Shown here piece by piece: positions 53,743-62,308 of a DNA stretch of 64,000 bases (positions are counted from its first letter, which is position 1; each line of letters starts with the position of its first letter). The stretch comes from Stutzerimonas decontaminans (GTDB lineage: Bacteria > Pseudomonadota > Gammaproteobacteria > Pseudomonadales > Pseudomonadaceae): positions 2,046,001 to 2,110,000 of the forward strand of contig NZ_CP007509.1 in NCBI RefSeq assembly GCF_000661915.1. Reading direction: 5' to 3'. The position numbers and the translations under genes were made by a program. Under the pieces are notes generated by a model. That model was not told where the DNA came from and searched no databases. It worked only from the letters and a program-made list of their open reading frames with translations.

Positions 53743-54579
53743 ATGAAATCACTTTCAGAAACCTATCCGATTCTTCTCAACGAAGGGCCTGCAAGCGTGC
53801 GTGACCTGGCGCCGCTCGCGTTTTCAGGGTTCGCCCACTTCACCGCTTTGCAGGTGCGGGGGCGTCGGATCAAGGCTCTAGATCTGCATATGGCACGCTT
53901 GAGGAATGCCTCGATCGACCTGTTCGGTCGAGCGCCATCCTACGATACCGTTGCTCGCAGCATCCGACGGGCGATCGAGGATGGCCCGCCGGATCAGTCG
54001 CTCACCGTAACGGCGTACTCACCGGAGGGCGAATTCTCCGCGGGGAGCAGCGACACCGAGCCGAGCTTATTGGTTCGTACTGGACCGCCGTCAAATGGTC
54101 CCAGGGGACCGCTTCGGTTGAGCGTGGTCGAGCACGAGCGATACTTGCCGACCATCAAGCACGTCGGTGAAGGTGCAAAAACCCACTATCTACGACAAGC
54201 GGTGGCGCAGGGCTTCGACGATGCGGCTTTTGTAGACCGTCATGGTCGCTTGGGCGAGGCGACCATCTGGAATCTTGCCTTCTGGGATGGCCACTCCGTG
54301 GTCTGGCCGCGAGCGCAAGTACTGGTCGGGACGATGATGGGGATGATCCAGCGCCAACTGAACGTGCTCGGCATCGCGCAACGGCATGAGGATATCTTCG
54401 TCCGCGACGTGGCGAACTTCGCTGGCGCGGTCGTCATGAATTCCTGGACGCCGGGTGTCGCTGTCACCGCCTTCGGCTCGGTCGGCGTTCCGCAAGCGCC
54501 AGCCTTTCTTGATGCCCTTCGGGCCGCCTTCGAGTCCGAATGTGCTTTGGAAGTAGCGGAATTCGGCGACGTACGCTGA
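53743..54579 (+). CDS. Class IV aminotransferase-like protein
   Basis: A 278-residue protein from ATG 53743. It follows the class IV fold: FAHFTALQVRGRRIKALDLHMARL near residue 28, VKHVGEGAKTHYLRQA type segment (IKHVGEGAKTHYLRQAVAQGFDDAAFVD) near 140 with the candidate PLP lysine, then EATIWNLAFWDG. The substrate may be a branched-chain amino acid or aminodeoxychorismate. Expression is probably controlled by the divergent MerR. A strong terminator follows. Confidence 0.85.
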   Translation: MKSLSETYPILLNEGPASVRDLAPLAFSGFAHFTALQVRGRRIKALDLHMARLRNASIDLFGRAPSYDTVARSIRRAIEDGPPDQSLTVTAYSPEGEFSAGSSDTEPSLLVRTGPPSNGPRGPLRLSVVEHERYLPTIKHVGEGAKTHYLRQAVAQGFDDAAFVDRHGRLGEATIWNLAFWDGHSVVWPRAQVLVGTMMGMIQRQLNVLGIAQRHEDIFVRDVANFAGAVVMNSWTPGVAVTAFGSVGVPQAPAFLDALRAAFESECALEVAEFGDVR

Positions 54580-54624
54580 CAAGTGCCGCACCGGTTGAAG
54601 AACGGCCATCGGCACCGGTCGACC

Positions 54625-54651
54625 GGCCCTGCACCCGGCAGGGCCTTTTTT
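54625..54651 (+). terminator. Rho-independent terminator after the aminotransferase gene
   Basis: GGCCCTGC (54625-54632) and GCAGGGCC (54638-54645) form an eight-base-pair stem with a five-base loop, followed by six T residues. It ends the plus-strand transcript 46 bp after the stop. Confidence 0.9.
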
Positions 54652-54683
54652 GCGTTACTCCGGGATGCGACGGCTCCAGAGCT

Positions 54684-55079
54684 CTGCCGGATCCGCCGCG
54701 ACAGCGCCTCGTCGGACAGGGGATGGGTGGCGTGAGGCCCTTGGGAGGTGCCTTGCGCAAGGAGCGTCACCGAGCCTGCAGACTCGGCGCCGTAGTGCGC
54801 CAGCAGTGCGAAGGCATCGTGGGCATCGAGGTGGGCCGAACCGGCCAACAGGGTTCGCTGGCCTTCCTCGGGCAGCAGATTGTCGAAGTACCACTGCACC
54901 GGGCGGCTAGTGGCGCCATCGCGTTGCAGCCCTTCGACCAATGGAATGCCTGGGCAAAGCGGATAAGCATCCGGGTGGGCCAGCCATTGCCTGGAATACT
55001 CGAACGCCCACAAGCCGTTTGCTTCGTGAAGCGTGCCGACGAATTGGTCGTTTATCCAGGCCTCGAGCGTACGCGACAT
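54684..55079 (-). pseudogene. hipA: Truncated hipA toxin-kinase gene (N-terminal third only)
   Basis: The first 132 residues match the HipA N-terminus: LEAWINDQFVGTLHEANGLWAFEYSRQWL, then VQWYFDNLLPEEGQRTLLAG and LLAHYGAESAGSVTLL. After DEALSRRIRQ the similarity ends near 54684, and the open frame continues as antisense of the aminotransferase gene. The kinase domain is absent, so the toxin is dead. It partners the damaged hipB just upstream. Confidence 0.8.
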
Positions 55080-55365
55080 CAGTTCGCCTCACTCCGGCGC
55101 GTCTCGAGCTTTTTCGTCTCGGCCTCGTGCAGGGCTCTGGCTTGCTCCGGTATCTCGGCGGTGAGGCGTATGCCCAACTGGTCCAGCACCTGAAACAGCT
55201 TGCTCCATTGCACCGAGTCGTCGCCGTGCTCGACCTTGCCCAGGAAGTTTCCGCTGACGCCTATCGTGCCTGCGGTATCGTCCTGTCCTGGCGCAGTCCA
55301 AGTGCCTGGCGCGTAGCGCGCACGAGAGGGCCTATGTCCGATTCAGAATCGAGTCTAACCTTCAT
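55079..55365 (-). pseudogene. hipB: Frameshifted hipB antitoxin gene
   Basis: From ATG 55365 the frame reads MKVRLDSESDIGPLVRATRQALGLRQD and then hits a stop. Skipping two bases near 55280 restores DDTAGTIGVSGNFLGKVEHGDDSVQW and LFQVLDQLGIRLTAEIPE to a stop that overlaps the hipA start (TGATG). The XRE helix-turn-helix is therefore split. A two-base insertion within a GGACAGGAC repeat is the likely cause. Confidence 0.75.
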
Positions 55366-55579
55366 TATCAATCCTCACGATCGTAAGGATAAACGACCGG
55401 AGAGGGGTGATTAGGAGAAAATCCTTGCGGGCGTGAGGATCTCGGATACCTGGTGGGCCGGTCAGCGCGGTTTGGACAAGCTGCGCCTTTGATGTTTTTC
55501 AAGGCACGGCTGGCCCAGGATCGCGGCCTCGAGGCTCGATTGCTCAAATGTCCGCTGCTGAGCCAGGCGTTTCAGCAGC

Positions 55580-56533
55580 TTAGTAGCGGGCATCCTTGGG
55601 CTTCGGCCTGTTTGGCCAATCATTGACCTTGCCGGGAAAGTCGGGGCGCGGCTTGTGCGTGAAAAACTCCGCGACGTCCACAGCGTCCTGATCGGACAGG
55701 ACGTTGCCATGCCCCCAAAGGCCCTTGGTCTGAATACCCATGGGCATGTTGTATTTGACGAAGGCGGCCGCCTTGTAGGTGCGCGCCATGCCGGCACCGA
55801 TGTTGAAGGATTCCTCGCCCCACAATGGCGGGAAGACGATGTCGCCGCGGCTATCCTTCATGCCTTCACCATTGTCGCCATGGCAGGTGGCGCACTGGGC
55901 GTAATAGATCTGTTCGCCGTGCTGCGGGTCTGGCACCAGGCTCTCGTCGATGACGCCGGCGTTGCGTATGTCCACCAGCTGATGCTTGGGTGTGTTCTGA
56001 GCGAGCCACTTCATGTAAGCGACCATTGCCTTCATTTCATCGGACTCGCGCGGTACCGGCTTGCCATTCATTGAACGCTGGAAGCAGCCGTTGATGCGTG
56101 CTTGCAGGTCGACTTCCTTGCCCGCCCGCGGCATGACACGCGGATAGAAGTTGTAGCTGTTGATGTAGGGATCGCCTAGCGGGATCTTGCCTTGGGCGAT
56201 ATGGCAGCTGTTGCAGTTCATGGCTGCGCCGACATGCTCCGGCAGCAGACGCTTGGTTTCATTGAGCAGGCGCTTGCCATAGAAAATCTGATCGGCGTTT
56301 GGTTCGTCGACGATCGCGGTGTCCTGCGGAATGGTATAGCGACCGATCTTCTGGTTTGCATCGTCCAGGGTGACCAGGTCGTACTGAGCCGCGTTGCGTT
56401 CGATTGGCTCCTGCTTGGAGCAGGCGCTTGTCGTGATGCCAACCACGATCGCCGCCGTGAGGGGGAGGGCGATGTGGCGCGCATGGCCGACGCCGCACCG
56501 GGCAAAAACGATCGAAAATGGATTATTCACCAT
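55580..56533 (-). CDS. tsdA: Di-heme cytochrome c, TsdA-like (thiosulfate dehydrogenase type)
   Basis: A 317-residue exported di-heme cytochrome with AGGAG before ATG 56533. The N-terminus has a signal sequence ending in TTSAC, possibly a lipoprotein site. Heme motifs are CNSCH and CATCH. The segment RINGCFQRSMNGKPVPRESDE is characteristic of TsdA, where a Cys provides an axial heme ligand. TsdA couples thiosulfate to tetrathionate. The start overlaps the stop of the tri-heme cytochrome upstream by 11 bp, so they are translated together and may exchange electrons. Confidence 0.75.
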   Translation of the reverse strand: MVNNPFSIVFARCGVGHARHIALPLTAAIVVGITTSACSKQEPIERNAAQYDLVTLDDANQKIGRYTIPQDTAIVDEPNADQIFYGKRLLNETKRLLPEHVGAAMNCNSCHIAQGKIPLGDPYINSYNFYPRVMPRAGKEVDLQARINGCFQRSMNGKPVPRESDEMKAMVAYMKWLAQNTPKHQLVDIRNAGVIDESLVPDPQHGEQIYYAQCATCHGDNGEGMKDSRGDIVFPPLWGEESFNIGAGMARTYKAAAFVKYNMPMGIQTKGLWGHGNVLSDQDAVDVAEFFTHKPRPDFPGKVNDWPNRPKPKDARY

Positions 56534-57905
56534 GCACTCCTTGCCCCGTATGGGTCGCGCCTAGGTCCGGCGGAAGGTCGGTTCCAACGCGCGGCTTTTT
56601 GCTCAGGAACATCCGCATGTCGACGACATCGTCCACGGTCACTTCGCTGGCCTGGTTGGTCCAGCTGTTGCGGATGAAATTCACGACTTCCGCGATATCG
56701 TCATCGGCGAGCGTGTCGAATGCCGGCATGGAAAAGGCCATGCGGTCATGCGGTGTGTCGGGCATCCGTCCACCGCTGAGCGTGATCTGCAGTACGGAGT
56801 CCGGATACCGGGAATACACCGCGCTGTTGCCGTCCAGGGCGGGGAAGATGCGCGGCACGCCTTTGCCATCGGCGCGATGGCAGACCTGGCAATACTCGAC
56901 GTACAGCAGGGCGCCGCGGGAGTCGTAGACGCCATCCAGAAGCTTCGCGGTGGTGACGTCCTGCTTGGCTGGAAGCATGACTTCCTTGCCTGGCGCGGGG
57001 CTGAGCGTTTTCAGGTAAGCCGCCATGGCCTGCACGTCTTCGCCGGTCATGTACTGCGTGCTGTGCTCGACCACTTCGGCCATGGCACCGAAGGCGGCGG
57101 TGGTTTCGGTACGGCCGGTCTTGAAGAAATCAGCCAGCTCGTCGGAGCTCCAGGTACCGAGGCCGCGGTGCTCGCCGCGCAGGCTCTTGGCGCGCCAACC
57201 ATCAATGATGGCGCCACTGAGGTATTCATCCGAATCGGCGTTCGACAGCGCCACTTCTTGGAAGCCGATGCCACGTTCCGTGTGGCACGAGCCACAATGC
57301 CCCGGGCCTTCGACCAGGTATTGACCGCGGTTGAGTATCGGGTCGTCAGTCTCGGGGACGAAATCTCGCTCCGGAGCGAACAGGGCCTGCCAGTAGGCCA
57401 GCGGCCAGCGCCAGCTGAGCACAGGTGGCAGCTCGCTCGTTTTGTTGGCCTGTCTGACAGGCTCTACGGCCGACATGAAGTAGGCGTACATCGCTGCCAT
57501 GTCTTCATCCGGCATGATGCTGTAGGACGGATACGGCATGGCCGGGTACAGCGCGCTGTTGTCCTTGCGTACACCGTGCTTGGTGGCATTCAGGAAGTCG
57601 TCGAAGGAGTATCCACCAATGCCGGTTTCGCGGTCTGGCGTAATGTTGGTGGAATAGATGGCGCCCAAGGGCGTCAACATCGGCAGACCGCCGGCGAAGG
57701 GCTTGCCCCCAAGCGTCGTGTGGCAGGCCACGCAATCAGCCGTACGGGCCACATATTCACCGCGCGCAATGAGCGCGGCGTCGTTGATATCGACCGTCGT
57801 GTCGCTACTGACCGTGCGCAAGTGTGGTAACGCCTGACTAATGGCGAAAGCTAGGGCAACGCCGCCGACGGCCAAAACAAGGATGTTGCGCTGCCAATGC
57901 TTCAT
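56523..57905 (-). CDS. Membrane-anchored tri-heme cytochrome c
   Basis: A 460-residue protein from ATG 57905 with an N-terminal membrane anchor (ILVLAVGGVALAFAISQAL). Three heme motifs are present, CVACH, CGSCH and CQVCH, in the layout of alcohol/gluconate dehydrogenase cytochrome subunits. It overlaps the TsdA-like gene and is probably its electron acceptor, passing electrons to the respiratory chain. No dehydrogenase flavoprotein subunit is next to it, which speaks for the TsdA partnership. Confidence 0.85.
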   Translation of the reverse strand: MKHWQRNILVLAVGGVALAFAISQALPHLRTVSSDTTVDINDAALIARGEYVARTADCVACHTTLGGKPFAGGLPMLTPLGAIYSTNITPDRETGIGGYSFDDFLNATKHGVRKDNSALYPAMPYPSYSIMPDEDMAAMYAYFMSAVEPVRQANKTSELPPVLSWRWPLAYWQALFAPERDFVPETDDPILNRGQYLVEGPGHCGSCHTERGIGFQEVALSNADSDEYLSGAIIDGWRAKSLRGEHRGLGTWSSDELADFFKTGRTETTAAFGAMAEVVEHSTQYMTGEDVQAMAAYLKTLSPAPGKEVMLPAKQDVTTAKLLDGVYDSRGALLYVEYCQVCHRADGKGVPRIFPALDGNSAVYSRYPDSVLQITLSGGRMPDTPHDRMAFSMPAFDTLADDDIAEVVNFIRNSWTNQASEVTVDDVVDMRMFLSKKPRVGTDLPPDLGATHTGQGVHGE

Positions 57906-58023
57906 TGATGTTCCCTTACGTGAATTCAACCATGGCGCCCGTAATCCAGTTCGCTCATGTCTCGTCGGTCCGCAATCCGTCCCCAGCCAAGCGGGGATTA
58001 TGACGAACGACCGAAGCGACCCA

Positions 58024-58037
58024 TTGACCTCAATCAG
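58024..58037 (-). promoter_or_regulatory. Possible Anr/Dnr (FNR-type) box upstream of the cytochrome operon
   Basis: TTGAC-CTCA-ATCAG matches eight of ten consensus positions of the FNR box (TTGAT-N4-ATCAA). It is about 120 bp upstream of the tri-heme cytochrome start. The rest of 57906-58247 contains no supported gene. Confidence 0.35.
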
Positions 58038-58247
58038 CCGGTCATAAATGCAGTCGTTTTATATAGCGGGGAATTTTCAAGAAGCAGGATTAACGGCGGA
58101 TTAAGAGTGCTGATTGCGCGCCGCGTCTGTGTTCCGAAGCGCGCTCTCTTCTGAAGTGATATGGAAATTGTTGCTGGCTAGATGCGTTCTGCAACGGGAT
58201 GACTCTCGCTGGTTGGGTGGCGCTCCCTCCAGAGCCGCCCACAGCCT

Positions 58248-58604
58248 TCAGCCAGCTCTCCGCGAATCTCGCGCTTCCAACTTTTGCTCGATGCGACTCC
58301 ACGCTTCACGAAGTCGAAAACGCAGGTAGGCGAACAGAACCTGGTCACGCATGTGGCGTAGCCTGGAAGCCCTGCGAGCCCGCAGGTTGATGTCGATGGT
58401 ATCGGCAAGCCAGGTGCTGTCGAATGCCGCCCATATGGGCGGGATGGGCGTCTGCAGGTTCGAGCGGCAGACGGGTGCCTTCTTAACCGCGGCACGATCG
58501 TATCCCGCCAGCTGCCGTGCTATCCCGGGATAGTCGATCTCGTTGTCGACGAAGACATCCGACAGCACCGACCATAACCGAACACGTTCTTCGTGAGTCG
58601 ATAC
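58248..58604 (-). pseudogene. DUF7079-like gene without a normal start codon
   Basis: The minus strand encodes STHEERVRLWSVLSDVFVDNEIDY, LAGYDRAAVKKAPVCRSNLQTPIPPIWAAFD and LRARRASRLRHMRDQVLFAYLRFRLREAW, resembling the small DUF7079 protein found beside Pseudomonas PAAR genes. The codon where relatives have ATG is GTA (58604-58602), just four bases after AAGGGG. A short stretch after AVKK also appears lost. A TTG at 58697 could be used but would add an odd leader. It is most likely inactive. Confidence 0.5.
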
Positions 58605-58689
58605 GCTTCCCCTTTGGATGCTGCTGCCTTCGCGCTCAACATCCAGGGCGTCGATAGCCGGGCGGCCTGCACATCGCTGCGAAGGCCGC

Positions 58690-58961
58690 TCAGCCAATCA
58701 GCACATCACCCGATCCGCCGATGATGGCTCCGCCATCGCTCAAGGTGTTTCCCAGCATCGCGGCATTCTTGCCGTTGATAAATACAGTGGAGGAGAAGGC
58801 GCCGGATATGGCCTGGCCGCAGCTGGCAACGTCTCCTAAGCGCGCAGCGGGGAGATTATTGAATAGCACATCCGGGGAGCCGACGTGATGGCGGGTGTGC
58901 CATGTCCAGGAATGGGGCAGGAGGTTGGGTCGCTCAGGCGAGCGGCAGGTTTGCCTGACAT
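58690..58961 (-). pseudogene. Frameshifted PAAR-domain gene (T6SS spike tip)
   Basis: From ATG 58961, with GAGAAGGA six bases upstream, the frame reads MSGKPAARLSDPTSCPIPGHGTPAITS. It then slips by one base near 58880 and continues GSPDVLFNNLPAARLGDVASC, AISGAFSSTVFINGKNAAMLG and GGAIIGGSGDVLIG to a stop at 58690. Two PAAR motifs (PAARLSD, PAARLGD) are plain. A one-base deletion explains the break. The DUF7079-like remnant follows directly. Confidence 0.85.
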
Positions 58962-59154
58962 GAGAGTCCTTCTCGGTTTCGTCCAGATATCGATCGTTGA
59001 ATCAACGTTGGCCAATGTAGCGAAGGGTTAAGAGTGTTGTGGTGAACTTCGTCGCGCATCGCATTCATAACGAGCTGCTAATCGCTAGGGCGCTTGAGGT
59101 GATCTGGAGAGGTAGCGCCAGTTCGGACGCGACGGGCCTCTCGGCGCGAGTGCG

Positions 59155-59262
59155 TTCGTCCGGGCGGCGCTTCGGTCGGACGTAACCAAACACCGTCTCC
59201 GATTAATTGAATGCGATCGGTACCCAGGCAGCCGACATCGAACGATGGGCCCTGATACTCAG
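59155..59262 (-). pseudogene. Remnant of the lipoprotein gene upstream of the PAAR pseudogene
   Basis: This stretch resembles 48760-48885 of the lipoprotein gene in the same orientation (shared blocks GGCGGCGCTTCGG, CACCGTCTCC, ACCCAGGCAGCC, TCGAACGATGGG) with an internal deletion of about 40 bp. It no longer encodes a protein. The rest of 58962-59278 has no gene. Confidence 0.65.
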
Positions 59263-59278
59263 GGCAGAACCGCGTCAG

Positions 59279-60367
59279 CTAGTGCTGCCTGGTATTGACC
59301 AGGTCGCTGTGCTGGCGCCACTGGCGGGGGCTTACGCCGAACCATCGGCGGAACGCACGGGAAAAGGCACTGGTTTCCGAATAGCCCAGCAAGGGGGCTA
59401 GCTCCGATATGGGCAGCTGCTGCTGGCGCATATAGTAGGTCGCCAGTTCCTGGCGCTGTTTGTCCACCAGCGCAGAGAAGGTCAGCCCCTGCTCGCGCAA
59501 GCGCCGCTGTAGCGACCAGCTGGTCATGCCGATCTGCTCGGCGATATCCTCCAACCCCGGCTCGCCCAGCACCAGGCGCTGGCGAATATGTGCGCGTGCA
59601 TCATCGACGACGTCAGGCTCATCGCGGCCCGCCAGGCTGAGCTGGCGCAGGGAATCCTGCATGACCATCAACAGGATCGGATCGCTGTCCGGCATGGCAC
59701 GGTTCAGGCCCACTTTGGGGATCAGCAGCGAGTTGTACGGTTGCTCGAAGTAGACCGGCGCATCGAAGACCTTGCTGTGCTCGTGCCAATCCGCAGGACG
59801 TGGGTGTTCGAAGTGCACCGCCCGTGGCGCCCATTGGCTGCCGAGCACGTGACGGATCAGGTTGCGCGCCATGCCCAGCGTTAGCTCTGCATCCTGTCGC
59901 CGCCAGAGGATGGCGCCGTGACGGACCTGATAGTCGAAGCGATAGCAGTCCCCCTCATCGACCAGGCGGATCAGGCTGTTGCGCTGGTGCAGTGGGAACG
60001 CGCGGGCGAAGTTGATCAGTGCCTGCTCGACGGTTGCCGAGCACAGCCCGATATAGCCCAGTAACCCCAAAGCCTGCGGCTTGAACTGCTGGCCGTAGTA
60101 CAGACCGAAGTTGTCGCAGCCCGATTGGCGCGCCGCCTCTTCCAGTACCTGGCAGTAGTTGGGCAGCGCCAGGCTTAGTGTTGGATGCTGCAGCAATTGC
60201 GCATCAATGCCCGACACGCCAAGCACCCGCTCGGGGTCTCCGCCTTGTTTCTCGATAAAGCCGCACAGGCCGCTGGCGGCTGCGGCCAGCACGCCGACAT
60301 GCCTTTGCCCGCTGGTGACAAGCGCCAGGCCGGCTGGCGAATCTGTCTGCTCGAATAAGGAACTCAT
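59279..60367 (-). CDS. AraC-family regulator divergent from exaC-eut genes
   Basis: A 362-residue regulator from ATG 60367 with GGTGGAGAC upstream. Residues 25-215 form an arabinose-binding-like domain of the OruR/ArgR type (LPNYCQVLEEAARQSGCDNFGLYYGQQF). Residues 265-350 form the AraC DNA-binding domain (EDIAEQIGMTSWSLQRRLREQGLTFSALVDK, LGYSETSAFSRAFRRWFGVSPRQWRQ). It is divergent from the aldehyde dehydrogenase gene with 290 bp between starts, and is the likely activator of the ethanolamine genes. Confidence 0.9.
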   Translation of the reverse strand: MSSLFEQTDSPAGLALVTSGQRHVGVLAAAASGLCGFIEKQGGDPERVLGVSGIDAQLLQHPTLSLALPNYCQVLEEAARQSGCDNFGLYYGQQFKPQALGLLGYIGLCSATVEQALINFARAFPLHQRNSLIRLVDEGDCYRFDYQVRHGAILWRRQDAELTLGMARNLIRHVLGSQWAPRAVHFEHPRPADWHEHSKVFDAPVYFEQPYNSLLIPKVGLNRAMPDSDPILLMVMQDSLRQLSLAGRDEPDVVDDARAHIRQRLVLGEPGLEDIAEQIGMTSWSLQRRLREQGLTFSALVDKQRQELATYYMRQQQLPISELAPLLGYSETSAFSRAFRRWFGVSPRQWRQHSDLVNTRQH

Positions 60368-60657
60368 CGAAGTCTCCACCAACCGTATTTTCGCGATCTG
60401 AAGCCAAGCTCCGTGCGCTTCGTGCGGGGCACTGGATAGCCGCGCAACGTGTTCAAAGAGCATCACGCCAAAACGCGCAGCAGAACAAAGCAGGCGTCTG
60501 AGCCCTGCGACATTACGCCACGAAGTTGACCGTCGACGACAGCAGAGCTCCGTCTGGGGTCAAGTCGCGCTCATGAAACTGACTCATGATCAACGTGAGC
60601 CGTGTCGAGATTCGGCCAGTGCACCAATTATTACAAGAGTTCGTTCGGAGGATTTCC
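60368..60657. promoter_or_regulatory. Divergent control region of the ethanolamine locus
   Basis: The 290-bp gap between the AraC-type gene and exaC has to contain both promoters. No confident -35/-10 or -24/-12 pair was identified. The exaC ribosome-binding site is GGAGGA, six bases before its ATG. Confidence 0.4.
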
Positions 60658-62178
60658 ATGATCTACGCCCAACCCGGCACCGCAGGCGCCGTCGTATCGT
60701 TCAAGCCGCGCTACGGCAACTACATCGGTGGTGAGTTTGTCCCGCCGGTCAAAGGCGAATACTTCGTCAACACCTCGCCGGTCAATGGTGAAGTGATCGC
60801 CGAGTTCCCGCGTTCGGGCGCCGAAGACGTCGAGAAAGCGCTGGACGCCGCTCACGCTGCTGCCGATGCCTGGGGCAAGACCTCGGTGCAGGACCGCGCG
60901 CTGATTCTGCTGAAGATCGCCGATCGCATCGAAGCCAACCTGGAAAAGCTCGCGGTTGCTGAAACCTGGGACAACGGCAAGGCCGTCCGTGAAACTCTGA
61001 ACGCCGACGTGCCGCTGGCCGCGGATCACTTCCGCTACTTCGCCGGCTGCATCCGCGCCCAGGAAGGCAGCGCCGCCGAGATCAACGAGCACACCGCGGC
61101 CTATCACTTCCATGAGCCGCTGGGTGTTGTCGGCCAGATCATCCCGTGGAACTTCCCGCTGCTGATGGCCGCCTGGAAACTGGCTCCGGCCCTGGCTGCC
61201 GGTAACTGCATCGTGCTCAAGCCGGCCGAGCAGACCCCGCTGTCGATCATGGTATTCATCGAAGTCGTCGGTGACCTCCTGCCGCCGGGCGTACTGAACA
61301 TCGTCCAGGGCTTCGGTCGCGAAGCTGGTCAGGCGCTGGCCACCAGCACCCGCATCGCCAAAATCGCCTTCACCGGCTCGACCCCGGTCGGCTCGCACAT
61401 CATGCGCTGCGCCGCCGAAAACATCATTCCAAGCACCGTGGAGCTGGGTGGCAAGAGCCCGAACATCTTCTTCGAAGACATCATGAATGCAGAACCTGCG
61501 TTCATCGAGAAAGCCGCTGAAGGTCTGGTACTGGCCTTCTTCAACCAGGGCGAAGTCTGCACCTGTCCGTCGCGTGCGCTGATTCAGGAATCGATCTTCG
61601 AGCCCTTCATGGAAGTGGTGATGAAGAAGATCAAGGCGATCAAGCGTGGCAACCCGCTGGATACCGACACCATGGTTGGCGCCCAGGCGTCCGAGCAGCA
61701 GTTCGACAAGATCCTCTCCTACATGGAAGTCGCTCAGCAGGAAGGCGCGCAGATCCTCACCGGCGGCGCAGCCGAGAAGCTCGAAGGCGGCCTGGCCTCC
61801 GGTTACTACGTGCAGCCGACCCTGATCAAGGGTCACAACAAGATGCGTGTGTTCCAGGAAGAAATCTTCGGACCCGTGGTCGGTGTGGCGACCTTCAAGG
61901 ACGAAGCCGAAGCTCTGGCGATCGCCAACGACACCGAGTTCGGCCTGGGTGCCGGCGTCTGGACGCGCGACATCAACCGCGCCTATCGCATGGGCCGTGG
62001 CATCAAGGCCGGTCGCGTGTGGACCAACTGCTACCACCTGTACCCGGCGCACGCGGCGTTCGGTGGCTACAAGAAGTCCGGCGTCGGCCGTGAAACCCAC
62101 AAGATGATGCTCGACCACTATCAGCAGACCAAGAACCTGCTGATCAGCTACGACATCAACCCGCTGGGCTTCTTCTAA
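60658..62178 (+). CDS. exaC: NAD-dependent aldehyde dehydrogenase, ExaC-like
   Basis: A 506-residue enzyme starting at ATG 60658 after GGAGGA. The family core is visible: [46 protein letters not shown], then [13 protein letters not shown] with the catalytic Cys, and [10 protein letters not shown]. It is near-identical in pattern to Pseudomonas ExaC and ends NPLGFF. Here it heads a run with EutH and EutB, so it should oxidise the acetaldehyde formed from ethanolamine to acetate with NAD. It may serve other short aldehydes as well. Confidence 0.95.
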   Translation: MIYAQPGTAGAVVSFKPRYGNYIGGEFVPPVKGEYFVNTSPVNGEVIAEFPRSGAEDVEKALDAAHAAADAWGKTSVQDRALILLKIADRIEANLEKLAVAETWDNGKAVRETLNADVPLAADHFRYFAGCIRAQEGSAAEINEHTAAYHFHEPLGVVGQIIPWNFPLLMAAWKLAPALAAGNCIVLKPAEQTPLSIMVFIEVVGDLLPPGVLNIVQGFGREAGQALATSTRIAKIAFTGSTPVGSHIMRCAAENIIPSTVELGGKSPNIFFEDIMNAEPAFIEKAAEGLVLAFFNQGEVCTCPSRALIQESIFEPFMEVVMKKIKAIKRGNPLDTDTMVGAQASEQQFDKILSYMEVAQQEGAQILTGGAAEKLEGGLASGYYVQPTLIKGHNKMRVFQEEIFGPVVGVATFKDEAEALAIANDTEFGLGAGVWTRDINRAYRMGRGIKAGRVWTNCYHLYPAHAAFGGYKKSGVGRETHKMMLDHYQQTKNLLISYDINPLGFF

Positions 62179-62187
62179 CGCAGAACA

Positions 62188-62218
62188 CCGGGGCTGGCTT
62201 GCGTGCGTTCAGCCCCGG
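62188..62218 (+). terminator. Stable hairpin between exaC and eutH
   Basis: CCGGGGCTG (62188-62196) and CAGCCCCGG (62210-62218) form a nine-base-pair stem ten bases after exaC. No U run follows, so it may be an mRNA-stabilising or partially terminating element. Confidence 0.45.
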
Positions 62219-62308
62219 CGCATCAAACTCCGTGATTCCTTCTCCAGCGGTAGCTGCCGCTGAGGATGGGTCTCTGGCGCCTGGTAAAAACAATAAAAGG
62301 GCAAAGCA

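Noticed and set aside
54240..54683. C-terminal extension of the hipA frame
   Set aside because: Beyond 54684 the frame is antisense to the aminotransferase gene and shows no HipA kinase motifs; it is accidental read-through.
60631..62118. Long minus-strand open frame (about 495 codons) opposite exaC
   Set aside because: It mirrors a strongly conserved aldehyde dehydrogenase and is a by-product of high-GC codon use.
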